64,000 nucleotides of DNA. Source: Acanthopleura granulata. Taxonomy: Eukaryota; Mollusca; Polyplacophora; Chitonida; Chitonidae. The stretch spans positions 21,482,007-21,546,006 of the forward strand of contig JABBOT010000004.1 in assembly GCA_016165875.1 (NCBI GenBank), read 5' to 3'. Positions 1 to 10,985 of this stretch are shown piece after piece (the first letter of the stretch is position 1; each line of letters opens with the position of its first letter). The translations under genes and the position numbers were made by a program. The notes below the pieces were generated by a model. That model saw only the letters and a list, made by a program, of their open reading frames with translations, was not told the origin of the DNA and searched no databases.

Positions 1-1428
1 TGGGTGTAAGCTGTTGTTCAGAGGTAGATATTCTTCTCCAGATTTCAATGCCATGATGGATATGACTCTTGAGATCACTGGTTCATTACCAGATTGGCCT
101 CAGTTAATTCTCAGCAATCAAACCTCTGGTATATCGGGAAAGGTTAATTAAGGATAACTATTCACCCAGTATTACCTTCTAGTAAAATTCATTGCTGTGT
201 GAATTCTAATTTACGATGATGATGTGTAATGTGTGAATATGATTCTGCTGTGAAAACCCAGCATTCATTAAATCGCCAGGTCTCCCAATATGTTTGTCAC
301 TAACTCTAGGCTCACCAAATCCTAATCTTTATTTTTTCATTTACTAATTTCCCTGAACAACAAGATACTGATAAGAAACTAAATATTTTAAAATTTAAAT
401 TAAAATTAAAAATCTAAATATATGAATTTTTGAAGCTTGTCCAAGCACCAAAGTACAGTATGTAATATGAGATAGAATTAAGATGTGCATTGTTTATGAA
501 GTTTTGGCATGAAGCTACAATGAATCTGACAACAAACCTACATTGAACGCACAAGAATTATGACATTGATTTTGTTCACGAAACATTTTCAGCCAAAATA
601 CCCAGCCTCATCAGTCAGTAGTTAGGTCAGTCCTAAGCCTGTAGACCAGGTTGATGCTTTCCTAGCCAAGAACCTCGGCTGTGATCTTTTAATAACTGTT
701 AATTTCACGATATGACGTTCAGGAAAAGTCAAGCCGCGATGAGCGTGCGTGCCTGGTTGAAACAAATTAAAAAAGCATGACAGGATGTGCCAGATGACCA
801 TATTGTCTACTTTGGCCAAGATGTTCTTGAGAACGGTGAGGTAATGCTAAGTAGCGATGGTGACAAACTGTGCGCAAATATTTCAACTTTCAGAATTAAG
901 GTGATTGATGTGTATTCGAGAAGAATCTAACGCGCATGCAGCGGAAATGAATGAATGGGTAGCACCTTACAAGCGCTGTACCTAAATCAGGTCCACATAG
1001 CCCTCAGGCTAAGGGTGGCCAGCAATCCCAGCGTATCAGTAAATGTAAGCCACACCTAGACCGTGATCTCAGGCTAATACTCCCCCAATTAGCAATCAGC
1101 ATAAAAGAATATTCCAAATCTCCAAATTTTAAATCCATGTATTATTATCCATGCAATTCTGCCATTAGCACTTGGACTGTAGGTGTGTATATATATATGA
1201 GCATAAGTGATGCTTCAGTTTAAGCTTTTGGGCACTTGTGGGACGTGTGATGTCAAGAACCTCAACAGTGGTCTGCATACCTAGTGGCTGGTTGGAGTTT
1301 GGATAGGTGGTAAATTTTTTGTTACAACTGGATTTAAGTTATATTGTGGTTCTCACAAGCCCTTCTCATCCTGTCTTGACATTTCATATATCTCACAGAT
1401 CTTGTGTGTTTATTTTATATTTTCACAG
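1..1428. other. Non-coding left edge, probably PPP4R2 intron
   Basis: The first recognised PPP4R2 exon begins at 1429 in mid-codon, so at least one coding exon lies further left; none matching the family N-terminus was found here. An open frame on the + strand at 2-151 (reads LLFRGRYSSPDFN..., then a stop) resembles no family I know and is short enough to be chance. The rest is AT-rich, with a short TA-repeat near 1186-1197. Confidence 0.5.
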
Positions 1429-4400
1429 TTTCCCTTGGTCAAGTATGAAGCCTCTGTTTGTGAAAAAGCTGGATGAAGTAATGCAGCAGTTTGAGACTGA
1501 GACACATATGGACAGTTTACCACTAAGCCCAAATGTGGAAAATGTTAAATTTGATGCCATGCGTAGAAGAATTTTGGAAGCAATTGATAGATTTCATGGG
1601 TAAGACTACTAAATATAAGATCCTTGTTGATAAGTAGTTCATCTTAAGCATAATGAGATGTTCTTCTCATTGTGTTCAATAAGAAGGTTCGTGTATCGAT
1701 AAATCTTGTTGGGACCATGGTGACAAACGGTGTACAGCCCTCATCTGGCAATTTACACACTGTAACATGTAAGACCACGTTCATAGGTAACTTGCCAAAG
1801 GTTGGTGGTTTTCCCTGGGAACTCTGGGTGGTATGTTCTCTCATAATACTGGCCACTGCAGGGGCTTTTTTTGTAGATAAAAACCTTTTATTGAACTCAG
1901 TTCAAAATTTGCTGAAATTCAATTTTTTTCTCACGCCAATGCCATGTAAACATGGGGAAAACTCAATTTTTCAAGTTTTTGATTGTATTAGGGACATAAA
2001 ACTCGTCCATGAGTCCCTGAAGTGAGTAACCTAAATGTAGGCCTAAACACTCAGCCTAGTTTGCTGAAACCATTTCCCAGAAATTTTCATAGGGTACAGA
2101 GAAATGTGAATAAAATTCCAGAAGTTCCCATGGCCAGATTGAAAGGAAAGATTTTAAGTTTTCTAAGCAATGACTTAAGCCTATCGTATAGGCCTGCTTT
2201 TATCTTACAGAATTTCTTAAAATACTTTTCTTTAATCCTAGGTTTCATGAAAGTTATATTATTCTGCTCTAGCTTGAATCAGAAATTTTAGTTTAGCTTG
2301 CTTAGTTGTATTATTAATATATTAATATATAAACAACAATCAAGCTACATTTATAGGCCACCAGTAGGCCTATGTTCTAAATGGATTTGCTTGTCAAAAA
2401 GACTGTGTATTATTAGAATTATTAAATAAAATCTTTACTTCAACAGATTTTGCTTTAACTGCTTTTCCCCCTGCCAAATAAACTGTACTGAACTCTCTCC
2501 TGAATGAAATTCTAATGATCCTGCTGATTTGATATTGATACCTTCACAATAATACAAATGTTACAAATTGGTTTTGCCACTCAGATAGAGCCTTCAAATA
2601 CAGCAACAAGTAGCACCATGTAGGATGTCATTTTAGTACAGATTACCTTAAATTGAACCTCTGTTTTGTTTTTAAATGAATAAGCCAAGCGCTATATACT
2701 ACCAAGGAATATAGTGGAAGCCAACACAACATCGCTGGTTGCTACACAATGATCCAGTTCATTGTTAGAGCCAAAGAATGGTATATGGGTAAAGTGTTTC
2801 TAGGTATCAGAAATTGGACCATGTATAATGCACATAACCGCTACCGACGTTACATAAATGATGCAGTTTGAGACATTTGAAAGCCCTTGGCAGTGGTTGC
2901 AGAGATTATCTCATGCTAGGTAACTAAACTTCCACGCACCACAGCACCTAACACACCAAAATAACCAAAAAACTCTATTTATTTTCAAAAAAACTGGTTT
3001 TCAAAATATGCCAGAAACTGTTTTCACTCGTTTCTCAATGGGGTTATTCTGATGAGAAATGTCTAAAAAAAAACCTACACTGTCATAAAAATGAAAAAGT
3101 AGAGTGAAAATTTCTTGAGCTTGGCCTACACAGCAATCAGTTAATGAGAAACCCTTTCTGTTTGTTTTCTGTTTTTTTCTTCTTGGCTGAAGATTGTGTT
3201 GCATTCACGGCATAACACAGAAAAAAGGTGGTAACACAGGATTCATTTTATCTTAGCATTGGTCTTTAATTTCAGGGCTCCATTTACAATACAACGATTA
3301 TGTGAATTAATTACTGAACCAAAGAAGCATTACAAGAGAGCTGACAAGTTTCTTCGCGGTGTTGAAAAGGTAAACTCTAACAAAATAAAGAAGGATGGTT
3401 GGATGACAGTATCGGGACTGTTGAAATATTCTAAAAGTAACTCATTTTGATCAAAACTCTGTGTGCATTTCCCTTGTCAGATAATGAAAATGGGTTGATT
3501 TATTTTCCAAGTTTAACTTCCCTCTGGATAATTCCTCTTATTGTGTTCAAATCCTGCTCTGATTACGTTAACTGTGGCCTAGGCGATAAGTACATTGTAC
3601 TGAAAATGGTCAAGATATTACAGATTTTGTCAACTCACGGGGCTCAAAAAATGCAGTCACAAACTTGCCATTGGTAACAGATATGAATGCCTTTTTTTTT
3701 TCAATTTTCAATGAATTTTTTTTTTTCAGCAGATGTCAGTTAAATGTCTTTTCAATGTGTTTTACCTGTACAGGGAAAAATATTTTCTTGAACTCACTTT
3801 AAATGACAAGTGAGAAGACTAATAAGGTTAGATATGAGGAGTTTTTCATGGATAACAATTTTTCCTCTTGTATCTTCTCAGTATTGTATATCTGGGATTG
3901 TCTTCCTTTTGTTTCAGAATATCCTTGTTGTCAGTACAGTAGATCCGTTTGGGAGGTATGTTTTATCATAATACCAGAATGTTGTCATGTTTTCATTTAA
4001 TTCCACTTTGTCAGCCTTAGTTTGCATAAGACGTTTGTTACATACATGTATAATTGTGTCCTTACATTGAGAGCTTCCATAGTTCGCTTAGACTTGGTGG
4101 TAAATATGGATCACAGCCCGTTATGTCTTGCGTGAATTTGCTTCCTATGATTATGTCATAAGTGACAACCTGCGAAAGTTATCTAGTGACTTGCCAAAGG
4201 TCCTTGGTTTACTCCAGGCACAACTATTTTTCTCCAACTTGTAAAAAGTTAAATTTCTTCAGTATGAAGTAAACAGGATAATAAATAAACAAACAAAAAA
4301 AGTGAGACATTTTCGATTTGGGTCGCTTACTTACATTACATGCCCATGTGAAATTATTGTAAATGAATTGTTTATGCCTGCTGAGGTTCAGACTTAAACC

Positions 4401-7063
4401 GTTGATGAGACTTACTAGTAAATTCTGTTAATCTGTTATTGCAGATGGCATCACTTTTAATCTGGCATTAAATACACTGAATGAATTGACTGATTTCTCG
4501 AAAGGCAACATTTTTTGTTTTTGTGTTCTACAGGAAAATTGTGTCAGAGTCAAAAAGTTTAGTTAATGGTTTGGATTCAAATGGTCACACACAGCAGGGA
4601 GAAAAATCCAGTCAAGCTGAGAGAACGTTGACATGTCCCAAAACATTGCATGAGGCTAACTGGGTTTCAAATGAAATCACATCTCCTGTAGCTGTGCCTA
4701 TCAAAGGGCAGGTGCATGGTAGCATAGACTCGGACTGTGACCTGGCAGCAGGGGAGGGTTCAGGTATTGAGAAGAACATCAACCCAGACATTGGAAAGGT
4801 AGAAGACAAAAGTCATAACAGTAGTGCTCCTGGTCACTTCAGCGGATCAAGGGAGACAACTGAACCATCAGGAAGTTCTTCTCATCCTGTCGCTTTCTCT
4901 TCAAACGTTACACAAGATATCCAAAAATGGCCAAATGCAGACTCTACACAACCATGTGCTAAAGACAGTGGAGATGCCCTTGTGTTACCAGATTCACAGG
5001 AAGCACGTCAAAACCAGCAGCTAGCTCATTCCCGCAGTGAAGAAAAACTGAAAGATTCCCATCCACAGATTCATTCCGAGGAGACTATGGACCATCCCTT
5101 TTCTGAGGTTCCAGGTTTGATGCAAACAACAGATCGAACATCAACTCAGACGTCATGGCCAAGTGGTAATGAGAACCAAGAAACCTCTGATAACCAGACT
5201 GTTGTTTCTTCTACTGAACAAGGTACACACTGACTGGTTAAAATAATATCTGGATAAATTCATTCAAAGCAAAAAGATCACATATATTGATATTTGATAT
5301 TGTTTTCAAATGATATAAGTGGTCCTGATCAAGGACCACACGATTTGGGTCACTGTAGGTTCCATAAAGTTTACTGGTATTCAAAATATGATATGAATTT
5401 GAACTTTTGAAATTTCAGTCAGCCAGCTTGCACTAAAACATAATTGGTAGTTCCATAGAGGCCTCACATTAAGAAAGATGCTTTCAGCTTACTGTATTTC
5501 AACAGAAGTTTGACCTGTAAAAATGCACTTTCAGAATGACTTAATTGCCATAGATACTGCTGGTGCTCACTATATTTTCTGATAAGAAACAAATTACACT
5601 TCACAACAAACTCATGAGTGGCTCTATAGTTTAGATGAATCAAGCAAAATGTGTCCCTTGAAAATAGCTAAACTTCAGCTGAAATGCAGTAATCTGACAG
5701 TGATAGCTTTTTGTGAGGCCTTTGTTTTATCTCCACAAGACATGCTGATTTGAATTGGAACCCTGTCTGATACCTGATTGTATGCACTATAGATTTTCAC
5801 ATTATATTCTTTGCCTGTAAAACTTCCTGTATGGTTGGCTCCTATACATGTAGCTAAGAGTGTTAGGGTGCTTATGCAATAGCGACCCAGAAGCCTTTCA
5901 CCACTGCAGTTGCTGTGAGTTCAAGTTCAGCTTAGACAGGCTTCCTCTCTTTTCGTATGTGGGGAAAGTCTGCCAACAGGCTGAAGATGATCATTAGTTT
6001 CCTGTAGGCTCTGCCTGGTATCCTCCCACCATAGGGCTTGTTGTCCTTATATAAGAGAAATAAATTAATCAATCAAATAAATAAATAAATGTAACTAAGA
6101 GATGGCCATGTGCTGATGAGGGTTAAATGTTTGTCAATCACCAGAGTTGAGTTTAATCCAGCTATTGGAAAAGGAGTTGGTGAATTCTCCTACTCATTTT
6201 GCTCATTTCTGACAAAAATCAGTTGCGCCATTTTTGAGCACTCTTCTCCCATTAATAGAATGTGATGTACATGTCTGTGTGAAGAAAGCTCGTCATTAAC
6301 TTGCCAGTGATCCATAGTTTACCCAGAGCTATGTACTTTCCTCCAACCATAAAACTGAGCTTCATTGTGTAAGTGAAAACTTCTCAGAGAAGGCACAATA
6401 AGTATACACGCTAAGAAGTAAGCAGGAGGAGTGTTTAATGTTGGTCAAATTACAGATATAACATAATTATATTCCTGTATGTAATGATTTTATATTTCAG
6501 ATTCAAAAACTTTGGATGCAGTACATAAAGGAGAACAATCGTCATCATCAAAGGAAAGTGAACAGGTTGTGACCCACAGCTTTGGTGGTGGAGCCTTAGA
6601 TGTTGCAGGCAGCAGGGATGCTGGTCAGACATCACGGGAAACCCCTGAGGAGGGTATCAGCAGTAGTGAGAGCAGTGGAACTCCATCTCCCCCAGGGGAC
6701 TCTCAGGATACACCAGAGAAGGAAGCAGTGTCTGCCTCAGCACCTCAGGCTATGCCCGACTCTCAAGCTGTGACTTGTGAACCTCGCAAGTCAGACAAAG
6801 CTGAGGTCCCTGACACTGTATCTGCACAAAGCAATCCAGCATTTTCTCATCTTCATGAAAAGGAAACTGAATCAGAAGTTGGTAGTTGTGATAGCACAGA
6901 CCCTGCAAGTAGTTCATCAGACAATACCGGTGTTGCCATGGAGACAGAGGACAGTGCAGGAGTCACAACTAGTTCGTCCTCAAACAATGATGAAAACCCA
7001 CCTGAATCATCGTCTTCATCAGACAACCCATCACCTTCTGATGAACCTATGGATCAGGACTAA
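1429..7063 (+). CDS. PPP4R2: Protein phosphatase 4 regulatory subunit 2 (5'-partial)
   Basis: Regulatory subunit of the PP4 phosphatase complex (with PPP4C and PPP4R3), which acts in centrosome function and in dephosphorylating DNA-damage proteins. Exons: 1429-1599, 3276-3369, 3918-3955, 4534-5222, 6501-7063; all have AG acceptors and GT donors, and all phases agree. The visible part encodes 517 residues plus a split first codon. The folded N-terminal domain is clear: [19 protein letters not shown], then [30 protein letters not shown] residues (here [11 protein letters not shown]), then [13 protein letters not shown], each matching the vertebrate protein. The remaining two large exons encode a Ser/Asn/Glu/Asp-rich, low-complexity tail ending SDEPMDQD, nearly the vertebrate ending DEPMEQD. 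The tail is longer than in human (total at least 517 against about 417). The first exon or exons, with the start codon, lie outside the window. Confidence 0.95.
1672..1860 (+). repeat. Degenerate SINE-A fragment in PPP4R2 intron
   Basis: Contains ACTTGCCAAAGGTTGGTGG followed by CCCTGGGAACTCTGGGTGG, which resembles the middle of the dispersed SINE-A repeat (compare 4190-4220 and 6300-6350). No tail remains. It lies in the intron after exon 1429-1599. Assigned by eye only. Confidence 0.3.
4130..4300 (+). repeat. Degenerate SINE-A fragment with A-rich tail
   Basis: GTGACTTGCCAAAGGTCCTTGG and the following TTTACTCCAGGCAC resemble the SINE-A body, and an AATAAATAAACAAAC tail follows at about 4275-4297. 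It lies in the PPP4R2 intron before exon 4534-5222. Confidence 0.4.
5870..6094 (+). repeat. SINE-A copy, near full length
   Basis: tRNA-like 5' part with a B-box-like GTGAGTTCAAGTTC near 5916, then AAAGTCTGCCAACAGGCTG, then TCCTCCCACCATAGGGC, and a tail of repeated AAATAAAT at 6063-6092. The same order is seen in the copies at 40.7 kb and 57.6 kb and, reversed, at 21.9 kb. It lies in the last PPP4R2 intron (5223-6500). Confidence 0.7.
6285..6412 (+). repeat. Degenerate SINE-A 3' half
   Basis: CATTAACTTGCCAGTGATCC, then TTTCCTCCAACCATAAAACTG and GTGTAAGTGAAAACTTCTCAG match the order of the 3' half of the SINE-A family. No clear tail. It lies in the last PPP4R2 intron. Confidence 0.4.
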
Positions 7064-7748
7064 CTACCCCTGCCCTCTTCAATCTATCACATAGTCCATT
7101 TCACATGTGAGGGGATGGGCTTGCTGGACAAGTGGTCAAAAACAGAAGTAATCCCAGGAGTTTTAAGCTTAAGTTGTTTTATTCTATACCCTGCAACATG
7201 GCCTCCTCCTTTGCATATAGAATGGTGAAATGTGCTTGCCAAACTTAGAATGAATTTCTTTTGTTCCCTATTAGGCTGTTAAGGATATATGTTACTCTAG
7301 ACATTTTTAAGCAATTTTAATTGAAAACAATATTGGATTAATTCATCCAAAAATTTTAGTGTTGACCTTTATATATATATATGTACATATATCAGGATGG
7401 AGGAACAGATGTTGTTAAAGTAGCTGTTAGTGAAATCTTCATCTGGAAGTCATTTTACGCTAAAGCTTTTCCAAATTAAAACTAAGCATCCTCATTTGTG
7501 AGATTCAAAGAACACAAATGTTTTGTAATATAAATTAAGAAATTTTATGTCAGTCTGAACATGTGGTTTCCATGGATATGTACTTGCCCGTGTGTAAAAA
7601 ACCCATAATTCGGTTTTATCAAACAAACCTTACGTGTTTCTGCTATCACCCCTCTGACACCAGCATGCATCCCAATACATCTGCATCCCCATTCCATGAT
7701 GAGATCTACGTCAACAGAATGTTTTTATCATTATGTAAATTATTGTCT

Positions 7749-7754
7749 ATTAAA
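7749..7754 (+). terminator. Possible PPP4R2 poly(A) signal (ATTAAA)
   Basis: ATTAAA about 690 bases after the PPP4R2 stop, followed within 30 bases by TTGTTTTCC and a T/G-rich stretch. It is the best hexamer in the inferred 3' UTR (7064 to about 7790), but this is only a motif match. Confidence 0.3.
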
Positions 7755-7929
7755 GTGTATTGTTTTCCTTATTATGAGTGTTGTTAGCTTTTATTGTTGA
7801 AGTTATGTCATTGCTTCTGATAAAGTGTAATCCTATCAAATGATGACTACATTCGCCTGTTGCCTTAGCTAAATATTGTGGTAAAGCTAAACCCACACAA
7901 CTTGTTTACCACTGGATTAAATATAAGGA

Positions 7930-8075
7930 AAGGTTTGTCGAGGTCTGGCAAAGATCAGTGGTTTACGCCTGGTACTCTGATTTCCTCCACCCATAAGCGC
8001 TGACCTCCATCATTGCACGTGAGTGAAAAATTGTTGAAGTCACTGTTTAACACCAAAAAAATAAATTAAAATTAG
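7930..8075 (+). repeat. SINE-A 3' half
   Basis: AGATCAGTGGTTTACGCCTGG, then GATTTCCTCCACCCATAAGC, AGTGAAAAATTGTTGAAGTC, and ACACCAAAAAAATAAATTAAA follow the SINE-A order (flowing into an A-rich tail). The 5' tRNA-like part is missing. Confidence 0.5.
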
Positions 8076-8082
8076 AGGGGTT

Positions 8083-8897
8083 GGAAAAATTTGCGATAGT
8101 ATTGTTAAGCTTGGCGTAGATCGATCTTGCGACTGGAAGCAACTGAGAGCATATGACTGGATTGTGGTTTTAGTCGATCTTGGCGCGTTTGCGATCGCCG
8201 ACAACTGTGGAGTTGAACATGTTCTACTTTTCTGCAACTTGAAGCATCCAGATGTACTCAGTTCCGTTGATCTACGCGTGCTTGGGTTCAGTTGGTCACA
8301 GTTGCTCCCAGTGATGCATCACATGCAAGACTTACGCTGTGAAAATGGCGACTACTGAGTGGACCCATGAAGCTGAAAATAAACTGGTCGATATGTGGAG
8401 GCAGGGTCCTTCTATGACACCTCTTGCAAGACATTTTCTAACGGAAATGTATAGAGAGCTGCCATAGAAGAAATGGCCATGGCTGTAGGCAAACCTGGTA
8501 GGCAATATACTGAAAGTATAGTCTCATGAAAAATGATATAGGCCTACATATATGTAGGTTTGCACCGCGCCGACTTTAAATCTACATGTACCTTGTAATC
8601 GGTTCTGTATGACAGTAGCTAGCGTATTGCCAATGGTAAAATCAGCCAGCACAATACTCCTGCTATATACTGAATTAAACAGGAAAAAGAAAAGAAAAAA
8701 TTCAGGAATATTTAAATTTGTCAGACCACTGAAAGATCAATCATTAACAGGTCAAAACATGCAGGTCACGTTGCATGTTAAGTATCTGCTCTCAGTTACC
8801 GCCGGTGGTTGTCGATCTTCGATCACCGAAACTAAATCTGATCAGACGCTGCTAATTGCTCAAGATCGCAAGGCTTTGTCAAACTTTTCCACATAAG
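8083..8897. mobile_element. Probable inverted-repeat DNA transposon remnant
   Basis: The two ends are imperfect inverted repeats. The left end reads TTGGAAAAATTTGCG and, further in, CTTGCGACTGGAAGCAAC; the reverse complement of the right end (8790-8897) reads TGTGGAAAAGTTTGAC and CTTGCGATCTTGAGCAAT, and similarity continues for roughly 90 bases at about 70% by eye. Between them lies a short SANT/MADF-like coding fragment (separate entry). This arrangement suits a decayed PIF/Harbinger-like element, but no transposase and no clear target duplication were seen. Confidence 0.4.
8345..8505 (+). pseudogene. SANT/MADF-like DNA-binding domain fragment
   Basis: An ATG at 8345 opens MATTEWTHEAENKLVDMW..., which has the W-x7-L-x3-W spacing of trihelix/MADF/SANT-like domains often carried by PIF/Harbinger elements. 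The frame stops at 8465 (TAG after REL P). A +1 frame then continues AIEEMAMAVGKP, the expected final helix, so a frameshift has probably broken the domain. No downstream exon was recognised. It sits between the inverted repeats at 8083 and 8897. It could also be the first exon of an unknown gene. Confidence 0.35.
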
Positions 8898-10985
8898 CCT
8901 TAGGTGAAGGTCAATTGCGTCCCAGCTTTACCATTCTGCATTTTTCATTTTTGAGTGTCAGATTTAATTTCGAGAAGATGTGGTACATTCTATTTGAAAA
9001 ACCGGATGGCTTTAGAGCCATATCATGAAACAGCTTGACTTTAAGCTGGTGTACTTTGGTTCTAACACTTCAGGCAGACATGTTTTAAGAGAATATTTCC
9101 CCTAATGCATATTAAGTGGAAGTATGGGATATGACCTTTAACTTTGGTATATATCACCTACATTTGAGTTGAAAATAATTTTTCTTTTTCTTGAAGATTC
9201 CTCATAATTTGGTCTGCTTCACTGTAGAATCCTTAAAGTAAAAAGACAGGACATGAGGTAGGCCTACTGTTCATTTAAAAGATTACAAAATACCTTATTG
9301 ACTTAAAAAACATGTTTGAAATTTTATGAAGTCGTTGCTGTATTATCTTCGTTTGAAATGTGGAGCATTGTGCTGCCGACTCGGGATCTGAAGGCGCCAA
9401 TGCTCTTAACATTTTGAGGGATTAACCAATCAGAGAGGTAGGAGATATCAGCTTTTCATAAGCCGTGACGTACATGTTCTCAGTTGTCTGTCAGTATAAC
9501 ATGCAATAAGATAGTAGCAGTACACCGTTTAAATGTTATATGTTTTAATTATAACAAGTACATGGGTGAAAAACAATGCAACGTTTTTTCCAGACCATTG
9601 TATTGTGTAAGTTTCAACCACAACCCGCGGCAGCTTACTACAGTCTCAGGTGACAAGAATGATCAGCGCTTGGAACATTTACGTCACAGCCCACACACCA
9701 TGGTTGCGTTTCAAGCCGGCCGACGGGGCAGGGTCAAATATCAATTTCAGCTGTCGTAGTAGTTGTGAGAAAAAAATACTTTACTGAAATAAACAAAATA
9801 CTGTCCAACCTTTTAAGAAAACTCAACATAGAACACACTTTAAGAAGTTGATGGAAGAGAAATTAATAAAGTGTGTGTGCGTCACTGGTCATAAAGTTTG
9901 TTGGATATTAACCAAAGACATGTAGTTTTTCCTCTGGATACCACCAAGAAAATTGACAATGGTCATATCTATGTGAAATATTCTTAAATATTTTCCCCGC
10001 ACCGGGATCTTATCCATTATCTTCCATTTGTAAACCTCGAGCAAGATATTTGCAAGAGTGAAATATTTTGGGTATACAGGGTAAAACAACAGTCAGTAAA
10101 TGAAAGTGTGACGCCAGTTTCCTCTGAAAGTTTAAATGGGTGACAACATTAATGAGTGGGTGAAGCATATTTTTCTATTCTACAGCTTCACCCACTCCTT
10201 AATGTAGGAATGGGAGTTGAAAACAGATGGGAAAGCTCTGGACACAAAATGTATAAAATCTTCGAACAGGTCTTGAATTTCCTGCATTTTGCAAAAGGGC
10301 TGAAACGCACAATAACTACTGTTTGTCTATCCATTTGTGGATCCATGCACTGTGTTATGTGTGATCTTGGCTTTATGTCTTACATATTAAGTGAAATAAT
10401 TTTATGCTTTTTTATCATTAAAATAGCCTGATGCCTATGAATGCTGGTCTGGTTAAAAACAAAGAGTAGTCTTGAAGTAGGCTGATATGATTTGATATTC
10501 AAATTGAGAAAAGAGCGCCAAATATAAGGCATGTGTGATCATATATCAATGGTTTACTTTCATTCACCCTTGCTTAAACAAACAGTAAAGAAGTAAAACT
10601 CTGGTCTTGCATTTCCAACCATTGCCTTTCACCAAACTTTATTCAGTGCGATACTTTTTTTCAGAATTGTACGTATTTGTTTATATTATTAATAGAAATA
10701 TGCAAATTTCTATTTTCTATTAATTCTTTAGTGTCATTATTGGTTGCAATTTCAAAGAAAAGAACGTAAAATAATGCAGTTATAGCATTGACCATATCAT
10801 CTAACGGTATACATTACGGACCGAAATATAAAACGTATAAAATAAACCTTAAATAAATTCACTCGTCTGATACTACCTGTATAATTCCAATCATGATCAT
10901 AACAAAAAGTGAGATGTTCTCTGTCCATATATTACTGTCTTGTACAGCTCTCTCAAATAAGCATGATATACCAGCAGGTATCTGT
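8898..10985. other. Intergenic, no gene seen
   Basis: Short open frames on both strands show no family similarity and no splice-compatible continuation. One strong hairpin (10148-10203) is listed separately. Confidence 0.5.
10148..10203. repeat. Short near-perfect hairpin
   Basis: ATTAATGAGTGGGTGAAGC (10148-10166) pairs with GCTTCACCCACTCCTTAAT (10185-10203) with one mismatch across 19 positions, and the loop is 18 nt. The stem is short for an animal miRNA precursor. Nothing flanks it that would make it a bacterial-style terminator. Confidence 0.7.

Noticed and set aside
2..151. Open frame LLFRGRYSSPDFN... at the left edge
   Set aside because: 49 codons, no recognised family, no visible acceptor, and it does not fit the missing PPP4R2 N-terminus.
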